In this document: positions 45,683 through 54,448 of the stretch, in pieces
Layout of the letters: each line of letters opens with the position of its first letter
How positions within the stretch are numbered: position 1 is the first letter of the stretch
Assembly: GCA_004347695.1 (NCBI GenBank)
Contig: SLTK01000003.1
Location: 59,898-123,897, forward strand
Reading direction: 5' to 3'
Length of the DNA: 64,000 nt
From: Chloroflexota bacterium
GTDB taxonomy: Bacteria; Chloroflexota; Anaerolineae; Anaerolineales; Anaerolineaceae
Notes under the pieces: model-generated
The model's database searches: none
The model's input: the letters and a program-made list of their open reading frames with translations, nothing else
Told to the model about the DNA's origin: nothing
Translations under genes and position numbers: made by a program

Positions 45683-48600
45683 TGGAGCCCCTCACCCACC
45701 TTCAGGCCCAGGAAATTCTGCGTGCTGGAATTAATCCTTCATCAGCGGAACATGAAGATCTTGCCAACCACCTCTCAACCTGCTTCGAATGCCAGGCCTA
45801 CGCGGCACTGATCACCGAACTGGCAACTGCTTTACCGGCCATTTACCCATCCGCGGCATTGTCCGTGAGGGATATCCGGCGGAAAGCAACCGAAGGGTCA
45901 TCGCGGCTGTCGCGACAAGCCAGGATAGGCAGAACGATACACGGGCTGCGTACAGTAATCGTAGTGGGGGCTACCCTGGTCTTCTTATTGATTCTGGCGA
46001 TCATTACGCCGAAACTCTTGCCTGTTCAGCCAGTCGGACCTGGAGAAGCCACCCCCACATACGAAAACACGATCACACCTTTTACAACTCCACAACCGAC
46101 CTCCACGTTGGCCCCGTTACCTACTGCTCCACTGTCGGATGTGTTGGGGGTTGTGCGGCTGACATCACCGGACTGGCAGTTTACCGCCATTTTCCATCCT
46201 TTGACTCGTGAATTGGAAATTGTGGATGGCATGGGGCGTCAGGTGCGCGCCTACCAGGCACAGGACGATCAAATGATTTTAGGTCCCTGGTCACCGGACA
46301 GCCAGCAGCTGGTTTTTTGGTTGGGTGGGCAATCCTTGTCGCTCTCTGTCGACGGCTTGCCGATGTGGCTTCTGGATGTCCAGACCGGTCAGGCCAGCCA
46401 GGTGTCCGAGCTTGCGTTGCCTAACAAGGCTTATCAAAGCTGGTCGCCCGACAGTAAAACGCTGGCCTTTACCAACGGCGGTTACCGCTCGGCTCAAATC
46501 GGAAAACACTTGTCCCTGTATCATGTAGAGACAAACGAAATTACCGAAATCAACAAATTGCTCACGACTGGGGGACTCGTAACCGGCGCTGTTGCCTGGT
46601 CGCCTGCGGGGGAACTCATTGCCGTTGCCGCGATCGAATCCTCTCAGACCGGGACCGATTACGCCGATTACATGGGCTGGGATAACCCGGCCATTGCGGC
46701 GCGGCGCATTTATGTAGTCAACCCGCAAAACGGCGCTTTCCAGCCGTTGACCTTGAGTGACGTTTACGAAGACGCTCCGTTATGGAACTTGGACGGCAGC
46801 CGCCTCTATTTCGTCCAGCAGGCTGACGCCACAGCGCGGCTGATGATGTTCGATTTGGAGACCACCCGTTTGGAGGCGTTGCCCGGCTGCGAGATACCTA
46901 TGCCGCCAAGCGCTGAATATTACGGCCAGGTGGACTGGTCTGATTTATTCACTGTCTGTGAAGGTGCCGACGGCTTGCTGCCTTTCTGGACCTCCCCCGA
47001 GCCGCAGGAAACCCTGACCACTGAGGAAACTTTCTGCGCTCGGGTGGAGCAAAATCATCAACCTTCGCCGGGGTTCCGAACCTACTGCGATGTAGATTAT
47101 TCCTTCGCATTGGATATCCCGCAGGATTGGGCAGTTCAGCTCATCAGTTCCGCGCCGGACGAGACCACTGGGGCCAATACGGCCCGTAAGGCTATGCGCT
47201 TCGAAGAAGATAGCATGAGTAACTTCGTCCGAACGGACACCTACCGCCTGTATGCATCCATGAATCTGGAACAGCGGATGCGGCGGTTCTTTTCCTACGA
47301 TGAGCGCGAATTCCCGGATAAAGATTACCCTTCGTTAATGATTGGCGGCAAGCCGGCTTACGCCATTCTCAACCGCTGGGATCAGGACATCAGCGCCGTG
47401 TACCTGTTTTTTGAGCACGGCGACTACTTTACGGTGCTGGAACTAAAGGCTCCCACTCGGGCAGCACTCTATCTCAATTGGGAGATTGCCCGTTCTATCC
47501 AGGTACCTGGTATGGGTATCGCCGCCCAATATAATATCCCTGCTGACCTGATTGAGGATTCCTATTCCCTGCTGAAGCCATCACCCGAAGCGCTTGCCAC
47601 AACCTCCAATAATTCTTTCGCAGTTGGCTTTTCTGCGGATGGAAGCATTCTGGCTTTCAACAGCGACCTCGATGGGCTGGTACCGGATGACCAGAATCAC
47701 CTACCCGACCCGTATATCTACCATCTTGAAAATGGGATCCGCTTCCGGATTTCGCCTGACAATGTTGACCAACCAGCGGCCGCCTCATTTTCGCGGGCTT
47801 CTAGCCTGAGCGCTGACGGGCGTTACCTGCTGTATGGCGCACGCTCCAACAGCCCGCTGCCCGCAGCCGATCATTATAATTATATTTATTTGCGCGACCT
47901 GCAAACCGGGCAGGACGAGAAGATCGATTTTATCCCCCTGGAAAAGGAACTAAACACCTCAAGTATTTCTGCCACGCTCTCCCCAGCAGGGCGCTTTATG
48001 GCGCTGGAAACAGTGGTGGATAATTGGCAAATCTACCTGCTGGAGCGAGCCACTGGCAAAATTGTTCCGGTGAGCTTAGGCAAGAATGGCCGGATGGGCA
48101 ATGGTGACAGCATGGACCCGGTCTTTTCGGCGGATGGCCGTTACCTGGCATTTGTTTCCAGTGCCAGCAATCTGGCAGATGGAGATATGCGCTGTTCGGA
48201 TACCAACCTCACTTGCGCAGACGTTTTTCTCTACGAGATTACTACCGGCAAAATTGAGCGCATTCCAGCGAAAATTGAATTCACTATGGGTAACCCTTCC
48301 CCATATCTGACGCTATCTGCCGACGCCCGCTGGCTGGCCTGGACAGAGGTGATCTATCCGTCTCCTGTCTTCCGCCCGATCATCCGCCTGCATGACCGCT
48401 CCACGGGTGAAACACGGACGATTTGGGCCGGTTTGGGAGCATACCTAACTGGGCATTCCCCTTCCATCTCTAACGATGGGCGCTGGCTTGCATTTGGTGC
48501 CCTGTCGAACTTCGATTACGATCTTACACCTCTCCCGGATTCTTATCCCCAGGTTTATCTGCTCGACCTGCAGACGAACGAAAGTACCCTGGTCAGCGCT

Positions 48601-48855
48601 GATTCCAACCGCAATGATGGCATTGGACCTAGCGGTATCATTTCATTACAGCAGGAAGGGTGGTCCAGCGATATCCACATCTCGGGTGACGGACGGTTTG
48701 TAGCTTTCTCCTCACAGGCGGCAAATCTTTTACCGCCAGGTGTCACTAAACGCCAGTGCAATGATCCGATCATCGTCGGCGCTTATGCCTGTTATGATTT
48801 ATTCGTTTATGACCGCGAAACGAAGGAATTAATCTGGGTAAGCCAGGCCCGTTAG
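45682..48855 (+). CDS. Membrane anti-sigma-like protein with extracellular TolB/PD40 beta-propeller
   Basis: N-terminal HEDLANHLSTCFECQAY zinc-finger-like segment, one TM, then many WSPDSKTLAF / FSADGRYLAFVSSASNL blades; overlaps the sigma factor stop. Confidence 0.88.
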   Translation: MEPLTHLQAQEILRAGINPSSAEHEDLANHLSTCFECQAYAALITELATALPAIYPSAALSVRDIRRKATEGSSRLSRQARIGRTIHGLRTVIVVGATLVFLLILAIITPKLLPVQPVGPGEATPTYENTITPFTTPQPTSTLAPLPTAPLSDVLGVVRLTSPDWQFTAIFHPLTRELEIVDGMGRQVRAYQAQDDQMILGPWSPDSQQLVFWLGGQSLSLSVDGLPMWLLDVQTGQASQVSELALPNKAYQSWSPDSKTLAFTNGGYRSAQIGKHLSLYHVETNEITEINKLLTTGGLVTGAVAWSPAGELIAVAAIESSQTGTDYADYMGWDNPAIAARRIYVVNPQNGAFQPLTLSDVYEDAPLWNLDGSRLYFVQQADATARLMMFDLETTRLEALPGCEIPMPPSAEYYGQVDWSDLFTVCEGADGLLPFWTSPEPQETLTTEETFCARVEQNHQPSPGFRTYCDVDYSFALDIPQDWAVQLISSAPDETTGANTARKAMRFEEDSMSNFVRTDTYRLYASMNLEQRMRRFFSYDEREFPDKDYPSLMIGGKPAYAILNRWDQDISAVYLFFEHGDYFTVLELKAPTRAALYLNWEIARSIQVPGMGIAAQYNIPADLIEDSYSLLKPSPEALATTSNNSFAVGFSADGSILAFNSDLDGLVPDDQNHLPDPYIYHLENGIRFRISPDNVDQPAAASFSRASSLSADGRYLLYGARSNSPLPAADHYNYIYLRDLQTGQDEKIDFIPLEKELNTSSISATLSPAGRFMALETVVDNWQIYLLERATGKIVPVSLGKNGRMGNGDSMDPVFSADGRYLAFVSSASNLADGDMRCSDTNLTCADVFLYEITTGKIERIPAKIEFTMGNPSPYLTLSADARWLAWTEVIYPSPVFRPIIRLHDRSTGETRTIWAGLGAYLTGHSPSISNDGRWLAFGALSNFDYDLTPLPDSYPQVYLLDLQTNESTLVSADSNRNDGIGPSGIISLQQEGWSSDIHISGDGRFVAFSSQAANLLPPGVTKRQCNDPIIVGAYACYDLFVYDRETKELIWVSQAR

Positions 48856-48960
48856 GACCAACCACCCTAAAAGGTTGCCGCTAGCGGCAAAGCGATAAGA
48901 ATCCGCCTAACTAAACGTACTCTGCGTGCAACGCACCCCGTCCGCTGGCCTTGATTTTCG

Positions 48961-49110
48961 TGCAATGCACCTCCCAGGTGCATTGCACGTGCTCTTGATC
49001 TTGGAATCAAGGCAAGAGCGATGATTGCATGCAGTTTCGCCACTTTCAGTCAAAGCACATGCGTGGTCGAGCAACTGGTACGTTCAAATTAAATTCAGGT
49101 GCAACGCACC
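48961..49110. repeat. About 150-bp direct repeat, copy B
   Basis: Same orientation as copy A; contains CGTGCAATGCACCT-CCC-AGGTGCATTGCACG and CTCTTGATCTTGGAATCAAGGCAAGAG hairpins. Confidence 0.95.
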
Positions 49111-49193
49111 AACCGCAGGTGCATCGCACCCTTGCCGCTGGCCTTGATTTTCGTGCAAGGCACATACTCGGTCGGGGGACCGTCACGATCGGA

Positions 49194-49221
49194 ACTTGAC
49201 ACTTGATACTTGACACTTGAC
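49194..49221. repeat. Heptameric tandem repeat (ACTTGAY) x4
   Basis: ACTTGAC ACTTGAT ACTTGAC ACTTGAC directly upstream of the SH3 lipoprotein gene. Confidence 0.9.
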
Positions 49222-49290
49222 ACGTCTTTTTCCCCGCTTGCAGGGGTGTATATAATGAATACAGGATGATATTGCGCTCAGGAGGGAGTT

Positions 49291-50019
49291 ATGAAAAAGC
49301 AGTCTGGTTTGTTCGGTTTAATCACCCTGCTGGCGCTGGCAGCTTGCAGCCCGTCGACTCCAGCTCCAGTTGCCGTGACCCAAACACCGGAGGCAAGCCC
49401 GGCTCTGCCCGCCACCTGGACACCATCACCGCCACCGACAGAAACCCCGCTGCCGTCGCCCACGCCGTTCCAACCTTTCGAGGCCAAGGCGCTGACCGAC
49501 AACCTGAATTTACGCGCCAACCCCGGCTACTTATTTGATGTACTTCAAATGCTGGCCAAAGACACTGCCTTCCAGGTGATCGCAAAATCGCCGGGCGGCG
49601 AGTGGATCTATGTCGAGCTGGCAGATGGGAAGACCGGCTGGCTCTTTGCCCAGTTGATCGCCACGGATCAGGATTTGCAGCAAGCCCCCATCCGTGAGCC
49701 GGAAAACGCCCAGTTGATCACCGGAACGGTCAAAAACGCCAGCGACCAACCGATCAACGGGATCCAGTTCATGATCCAGGGAGCCGGTACCAGCGCCCCG
49801 CGAACCGACGCTCTCACCGATGACAGCGGTGTTTTTTACGCCTTCCTGCCGGCTTCATCCGCGGGAAAATGGTATGTGAGCTTCACGGCTGTATCCTGCA
49901 CCAGCGTGGTCATGGACAAGGATTGTAATTGTCTGAATGGGAAGTGCGGTAGCATCGAACCTGCTTTAATAAATGTCACGTTACCGCAGGTTGAACCGCT
50001 CGAGTTCCTCTGGCAATAA
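49291..50019 (+). CDS. SH3b-domain lipoprotein
   Basis: Lipobox LALAACSP; LNLRANPGYLFDVLQMLAKDTAFQVIAKSPGGEWIYVELADGKTGWLFAQLI. Confidence 0.9.
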   Translation: MKKQSGLFGLITLLALAACSPSTPAPVAVTQTPEASPALPATWTPSPPPTETPLPSPTPFQPFEAKALTDNLNLRANPGYLFDVLQMLAKDTAFQVIAKSPGGEWIYVELADGKTGWLFAQLIATDQDLQQAPIREPENAQLITGTVKNASDQPINGIQFMIQGAGTSAPRTDALTDDSGVFYAFLPASSAGKWYVSFTAVSCTSVVMDKDCNCLNGKCGSIEPALINVTLPQVEPLEFLWQ

Positions 50020-50047
50020 AAAATCCCCCCGAGTTTCGGGAGGATTT
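50020..50047 (+). terminator. Terminator hairpin
   Basis: AAAAAATCCCCCCGAGTTTCGGGAGGATTT stem. Confidence 0.75.
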
Positions 50048-50113
50048 CAGGTGCGCGGACGGGTCTTCACTCTGCGAGGCTGTGCGATGTTCCATCCGCA
50101 CGAGTTCGGGTGA

Positions 50114-50284
50114 TTAGAGATCTTTAAGTAAGGTTGCAAGAACCAACAGAACCAGGCCGACGAAAACCAGCCAGAAGGCGTAGGCTGCGACGACTGAAAC
50201 GACGCCCACTTGACCAAGCAGTCCAAGAGCGCCAAGAATTACGGCAAGCCACCAGGTGATATTTTTAGGTGCACTAAGCTTCAT
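50114..50284 (-). CDS. Small (56-aa) two-TM membrane protein, absent from the ORF track
   Basis: Manual translation: MKLSAPKNITWWLAVILGALGLLGQVGVVSVVAAYAFWLVFVGLVLLVLATLLKDL, with GGGGAGG upstream. Confidence 0.75.
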   Translation of the reverse strand: MKLSAPKNITWWLAVILGALGLLGQVGVVSVVAAYAFWLVFVGLVLLVLATLLKDL

Positions 50285-50432
50285 GGTTTCCTCCCCTAAA
50301 GACGAAAATGCCGGTCAGCCTCGCAACAGCTTATATTAGTGTAACACTGACTTGACCGAAAAGATACAAACATTGGTATTTTTTCGATATGTTTCCAGAC
50401 ATAATTAGCAACCAATGTGAAAGGAATTAGCA

Positions 50433-51161
50433 ATGGATGTTTATGATGCGGAAACCTATGGCGATAAGATCGCACCGGTATACGATGAGCTTTATCCCGG
50501 TTATGACGAAAATGCAATTCACCGTCTGGCTGAATTGTCGCACGAAGGGCGGGCGCTTGAATTAGGCATCGGCACCGGGCGGTTTGCTCTGCCGCTGCAA
50601 GATTTGGGCGTGGAGGTGCATGGCATCGATGCCTCCCAGGCCATGATCGACCGGCTGCGCGTCAAACCAGGCGGCGAGCGCATTCCTGTGACCGTAGGCG
50701 ATTTCACCGTGGTGGGTGTGGCGGGAGAATACTCGCTGATTTATGTCGTCTTCAATACCCTGTTTGGCCTGTTGACCCAGGATGCCCAGATTCATTGCTT
50801 CGAGAATGTTGCCCGTCACCTGACGCCTGAAGGCGTATTCGTGGTCGAGGCGTTCGTGCCGGACTTGAAACGCTTTGACAATGGGCAAAGCCTGAAGGTC
50901 ATCAGCCTGGACGAGGGTGCTCTACGTCTGGACGCTTCCCGCATCGATGTCGCCCAGCAAACGATTACTGCCCAGCATGTACACCTGAGTGAAAAGGGTA
51001 TCCAGATCTTCCCGGTCAGGTTACGCTACATTTGGCCATCCGAAATGGATCTGATGGCGCGTCTGGCCGGCCTGCGTTTGCGCCAGCGCTGGGGCGGATG
51101 GGAAATGACTCCTTTCACCGGCAGCAGCGGCAAGCACATTTCGGTGTACGGATTGGGTTGA
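50433..51161 (+). CDS. Class I SAM-dependent methyltransferase
   Basis: ALELGIGTGRFALPLQDLGVEVHGIDASQAMIDRL motif I. Confidence 0.95.
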   Translation: MDVYDAETYGDKIAPVYDELYPGYDENAIHRLAELSHEGRALELGIGTGRFALPLQDLGVEVHGIDASQAMIDRLRVKPGGERIPVTVGDFTVVGVAGEYSLIYVVFNTLFGLLTQDAQIHCFENVARHLTPEGVFVVEAFVPDLKRFDNGQSLKVISLDEGALRLDASRIDVAQQTITAQHVHLSEKGIQIFPVRLRYIWPSEMDLMARLAGLRLRQRWGGWEMTPFTGSSGKHISVYGLG

Positions 51162-51200
51162 TAATTGTGCGGCAAGACTACATCTCATTAGTCATGCGTA

Positions 51201-51328
51201 GGGGCACGGGGTTCATCAACGGGTCTATGTTAATCGCCAACCCCGTGCCCGTTCAAGGCACGATTTCTCCATAGTACGGGCACGGGGAATTTCAACGGAT
51301 CTATCTGTACGCCCCAACCCCGTGCTCC
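51201..51328. repeat. Two tandem palindromic units with GGCACGGGG...CCCCGTGCY ends
   Basis: 51201..51250 and 51277..51328 share ends and an internal CAACGG(G/A)TCTAT. Confidence 0.75.
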
Positions 51329-51344
51329 TACAACTGATCACAGA

Positions 51345-51376
51345 AACAGCCGTTGGAATAGCCAACGGCTGTTTTA
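51345..51376. terminator. Bidirectional terminator between convergent genes
   Basis: AACAGCCGTTGG-AATAG-CCAACGGCTGTTTT. Confidence 0.9.
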
Positions 51377-51391
51377 CCAGCCCGCTTGGAA

Positions 51392-52630
51392 TTAGAATTT
51401 CACCAAAAACGCGGTCAGGTACATGATCGCCAGGCCGGCGGCAAAACCGCCCAGATTGAGGGCATTGATCCAGCCGGTCTTTTCAGCGGCTGCCGAACGG
51501 CGCAACAGGCCGACCACTTCGACGATCACCTGCCAGATTGCGCCCAACCCGACGCCGAGGAACAGCGTACTGAGCACCGGCGAATACGCGAACCCGCCGA
51601 TCCATGCGCCCAGGATGGCCGGCCCGCCTGAAACCAGCAGCAATAACAGGAAGGGGCCCAATCCGGGGCTTTTGGTTTCATCCCTATCGGTTTCGCTGCT
51701 ACCTGGGATGAGCGGGGCGGCAATGCCAATCCCTTCGGTGACATTATGCAGGATAAAGCCGACCACCAGGAAGGTACCCAGGGCGGCCTCGCCCAGCGAG
51801 AAAGCTGCACCCACGGAAAGCCCTTCGCCCAGGTTGTGCAGTCCAATGCCGGCAGCAATCAACAGCGCTAGTTGAAATCCGCGTGGCGATCTAGTCTGGG
51901 CGCTGCCTTTTTTGCGAAGCGAACTCAGGGCAATAATCGCCAGCCAGGATAGTAAGGCGGCAAAAAGCGCCAGCGGAATCCCCTGGAAGACGCCGGGTAC
52001 TTGCGCGCCAATTTCGATCACCTCCAATAAGGTGTCGATCAGCAGGAAGACCAGCAATCCGATGGTTAGCGCCAACACGGCATTCAACCAGCGGCGTTCC
52101 ATGCGTTTCATGGCCGGGAACCACAGCAACCCGATACCAATCGGGATGATGCCAATATAGATGCCCAGCAGACCATAAGCCAGAAATTCGCGCCCGCCGG
52201 GGACCGGCGTCTGCGTGGCGACGGGCACCTCTGCTTCGAAGGTCAACCCGGTCGAGGTCACCAGGCGGATGTGATACAGGTCATTGGCTACCCAGTGGAA
52301 CGGAATGGTCAGGCTGGCGCGCCCCAGCCGCGGCAGCGGACCGGCCGGCTCCTGTTTGAACTGCCAGTAGGCGTCGTCGACCGTTACCTGGGCAATGTTG
52401 ACCGGCATGGGTCCGCTGTTCAACAGGCGCAGTTCGAATCCCTCCGGCGTGAGCAGGACGCGTTCAACCGCAAGCTGCTCGACGGGCGGCAGGTTGGCGG
52501 TAAAAAGAGCCAGCGGGTTGGCTACCGAAAAAACCCAGGCCAGCAGACCAAGCAGCAGCAGCGGCAGCAGTGAGAGCAGCCAGGATGGCAATCGCACCGA
52601 TTTTTCTATAGCGCTTTTTTCAAGGGTCAT
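51392..52630 (-). CDS. ZIP-family-like metal transporter with N-terminal extracytoplasmic domain
   Basis: GIGLHNLGEGLSVGAAFSLG and FILHNVTEGIGIAAPL, the ZIP HNxxEG motifs. Confidence 0.9.
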   Translation of the reverse strand: MTLEKSAIEKSVRLPSWLLSLLPLLLLGLLAWVFSVANPLALFTANLPPVEQLAVERVLLTPEGFELRLLNSGPMPVNIAQVTVDDAYWQFKQEPAGPLPRLGRASLTIPFHWVANDLYHIRLVTSTGLTFEAEVPVATQTPVPGGREFLAYGLLGIYIGIIPIGIGLLWFPAMKRMERRWLNAVLALTIGLLVFLLIDTLLEVIEIGAQVPGVFQGIPLALFAALLSWLAIIALSSLRKKGSAQTRSPRGFQLALLIAAGIGLHNLGEGLSVGAAFSLGEAALGTFLVVGFILHNVTEGIGIAAPLIPGSSETDRDETKSPGLGPFLLLLLVSGGPAILGAWIGGFAYSPVLSTLFLGVGLGAIWQVIVEVVGLLRRSAAAEKTGWINALNLGGFAAGLAIMYLTAFLVKF

Positions 52631-52639
52631 GGTTGCCTC

Positions 52640-53662
52640 CTAGGCGACCGCTTCGAACATTCCCATCCAACCCAGCTCGGCGAACTCGGATTGGTGGGCG
52701 TGGAACATATATTGCCCGGGATAATCGAGGGTAAATTCCAGAATGTGACGTTCGCCTTGCCCCATGATCACGTTATCCGTCAACTCGAAATGTTCCAGGT
52801 TGGTGCCGGTACGGTATAGCCGGAACATGGCAGCGTGAAGATGGAATGAATTGATCAAATCGAATTCAGTCAAGTTGGCCAAATACACGCGCACCAGCTC
52901 GCCTGCCCGTACCTGTACCGGGTGGCGGGCGTAGTGAAAAGCGACCGTATTGACCGCATAGACTTCATTTTCATTGTCGAAATTGGTGTCAAAACCGTTC
53001 ATCACCATCACCAGCTCGTGTGCCGGGGCGCGCCCGCCAGGCGGATCGATAATGAAGGTGCCGTACAGCCCGCGGTGGATATGCTTTTTGAGCGGCATCA
53101 CATGGCAGTGATACAGATGCAGCCCAAACGGCCGGGCTTCGAATTCATAGGTAAACTCACCACCCGGCTCGATGATCGGCGAAACTCCGTCCATGGATGG
53201 AGGGTGAATGCCGTGAAAGTGGATGGTGTGTTCGTGCGAGGTACTGTTGGTGAAGTGAAAACGCAACAGATCGCCTTCCGTGCAGCGGAAGGTCGGCCCG
53301 GGGACCTGGCCATTATAAGTCCAGGCTGGAAAATAAACGCCCGGGGCGATTTCGATTTCCTGATCGAGCGCGGTGATCTGGTATTCGCGCAGGGTGCGGC
53401 CGTCAGCCAGGCGGCTGACTGCGCCGGTGTCGAATTGGGTCATAAAGGTGGTAGGATCAAAACGGAATAAATCAACCTCGCCAACCGTGCCGCTGGCATC
53501 CAGCGCACCCGCTGGCTGACTCATATCCATTCCGTGGCCAGTACCCTGGGTCAGGCCGGCTTCTCGCGGCATTAAGGTGGCCAGGCCTGCCATACCGGCG
53601 GCGGCTCCCACTGTTTTTATAAAGGTTCTTCTTGATATCATCATGGTCTCCTGCTGCGTCAA
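52640..53662 (-). CDS. Two-domain multicopper oxidase with Tat signal
   Basis: SRRTFIK Tat motif; four copper motifs HTIHFHG, HLYHCHVMPLKKH, NSFHLHAAMF, YMFHAHQSEFAELGWMGMF. Confidence 0.93.
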   Translation of the reverse strand: MTQQETMMISRRTFIKTVGAAAGMAGLATLMPREAGLTQGTGHGMDMSQPAGALDASGTVGEVDLFRFDPTTFMTQFDTGAVSRLADGRTLREYQITALDQEIEIAPGVYFPAWTYNGQVPGPTFRCTEGDLLRFHFTNSTSHEHTIHFHGIHPPSMDGVSPIIEPGGEFTYEFEARPFGLHLYHCHVMPLKKHIHRGLYGTFIIDPPGGRAPAHELVMVMNGFDTNFDNENEVYAVNTVAFHYARHPVQVRAGELVRVYLANLTEFDLINSFHLHAAMFRLYRTGTNLEHFELTDNVIMGQGERHILEFTLDYPGQYMFHAHQSEFAELGWMGMFEAVA

Positions 53663-54327
53663 TGAGCAGCGTCGATGAAAATTCTATTGGTGATTTCGCG
53701 GCCGAGGGCATGATCACTGCCCGATTCAGAGCTATGGACGGTCAGCGGTCCTTCGAATGGAGCTTTCTCCAGCACCTCAACGGTGACGTCCAGGTTCAGG
53801 CCAATTTCACCCAGGTAGCGCAGGATTTCAGGCCTGTCTGCTGCGACGCGGGTAATGCGCCCGCTCTGCCCGGCAATCAGGTTGGTGAGCGGCAGCTCGC
53901 TGCGGTTGGGCAGCAGACCGTTTCGGTCGGGTATATCCTCGCCATGGGGGTCACGCACCGGGTCGCCCAGCAAGGCTGAAATGCGTTCGATCAGCAGGGG
54001 CGAACTGGCATGTTCAAGCCGGTCGGCGTCCGCATGGACTTCATCCCAGGTGTAACCCAGCACGCGTACCAGGAAAGTTTCCATCAGACGGTGAACGCGA
54101 ATGACTTCCAGCGCCTGTTTTTCCCCGGCGGGGGTCAGCCGGGCGCCCTCGTAAGGGGTGTAGCTGATCAGCGGCGGCTGCATGGCAGCCATGCGCTTGA
54201 GCATCATGGTAACGGACGGGTTGGCAACCGTCATGTGGTCCGCAATGGCCGAGGTGTTGGCCCAGCCGCTTTCATGCTGCAGGTAGTAAATGGCCTTGAG
54301 GTAATTTTCGACCGAAGAAGTTAGCAT
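53659..54327 (-). CDS. DtxR/MntR-family metalloregulator with C-terminal FeoA-like domain
   Basis: SVENYLKAIYYLQHESGWANTSAIADHMTVANPSVTMMLKRMA; ADRLEHASSPLLIERISALLGDP. Confidence 0.95.
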   Translation of the reverse strand: MLTSSVENYLKAIYYLQHESGWANTSAIADHMTVANPSVTMMLKRMAAMQPPLISYTPYEGARLTPAGEKQALEVIRVHRLMETFLVRVLGYTWDEVHADADRLEHASSPLLIERISALLGDPVRDPHGEDIPDRNGLLPNRSELPLTNLIAGQSGRITRVAADRPEILRYLGEIGLNLDVTVEVLEKAPFEGPLTVHSSESGSDHALGREITNRIFIDAAH

Positions 54328-54356
54328 ACACTAAAACCTTAATTAGGATATGCTAA
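54321..54356. promoter_or_regulatory. Two candidate DtxR-family operators
   Basis: TTAGCATACACTAA (54321..54334) and TTAGGATATGCTAA (54343..54356), near-palindromic TTAGnATAtnCTAA at the dtxR start. Confidence 0.5.
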
Positions 54357-54448
54357 TATTATACTATTTGGACATATTTTGTCAAGATTAATATGTTAGG
54401 ATTTATACAGAGCTCTTTGCTATACTAATAGAAGAAAATCGTAATCTG

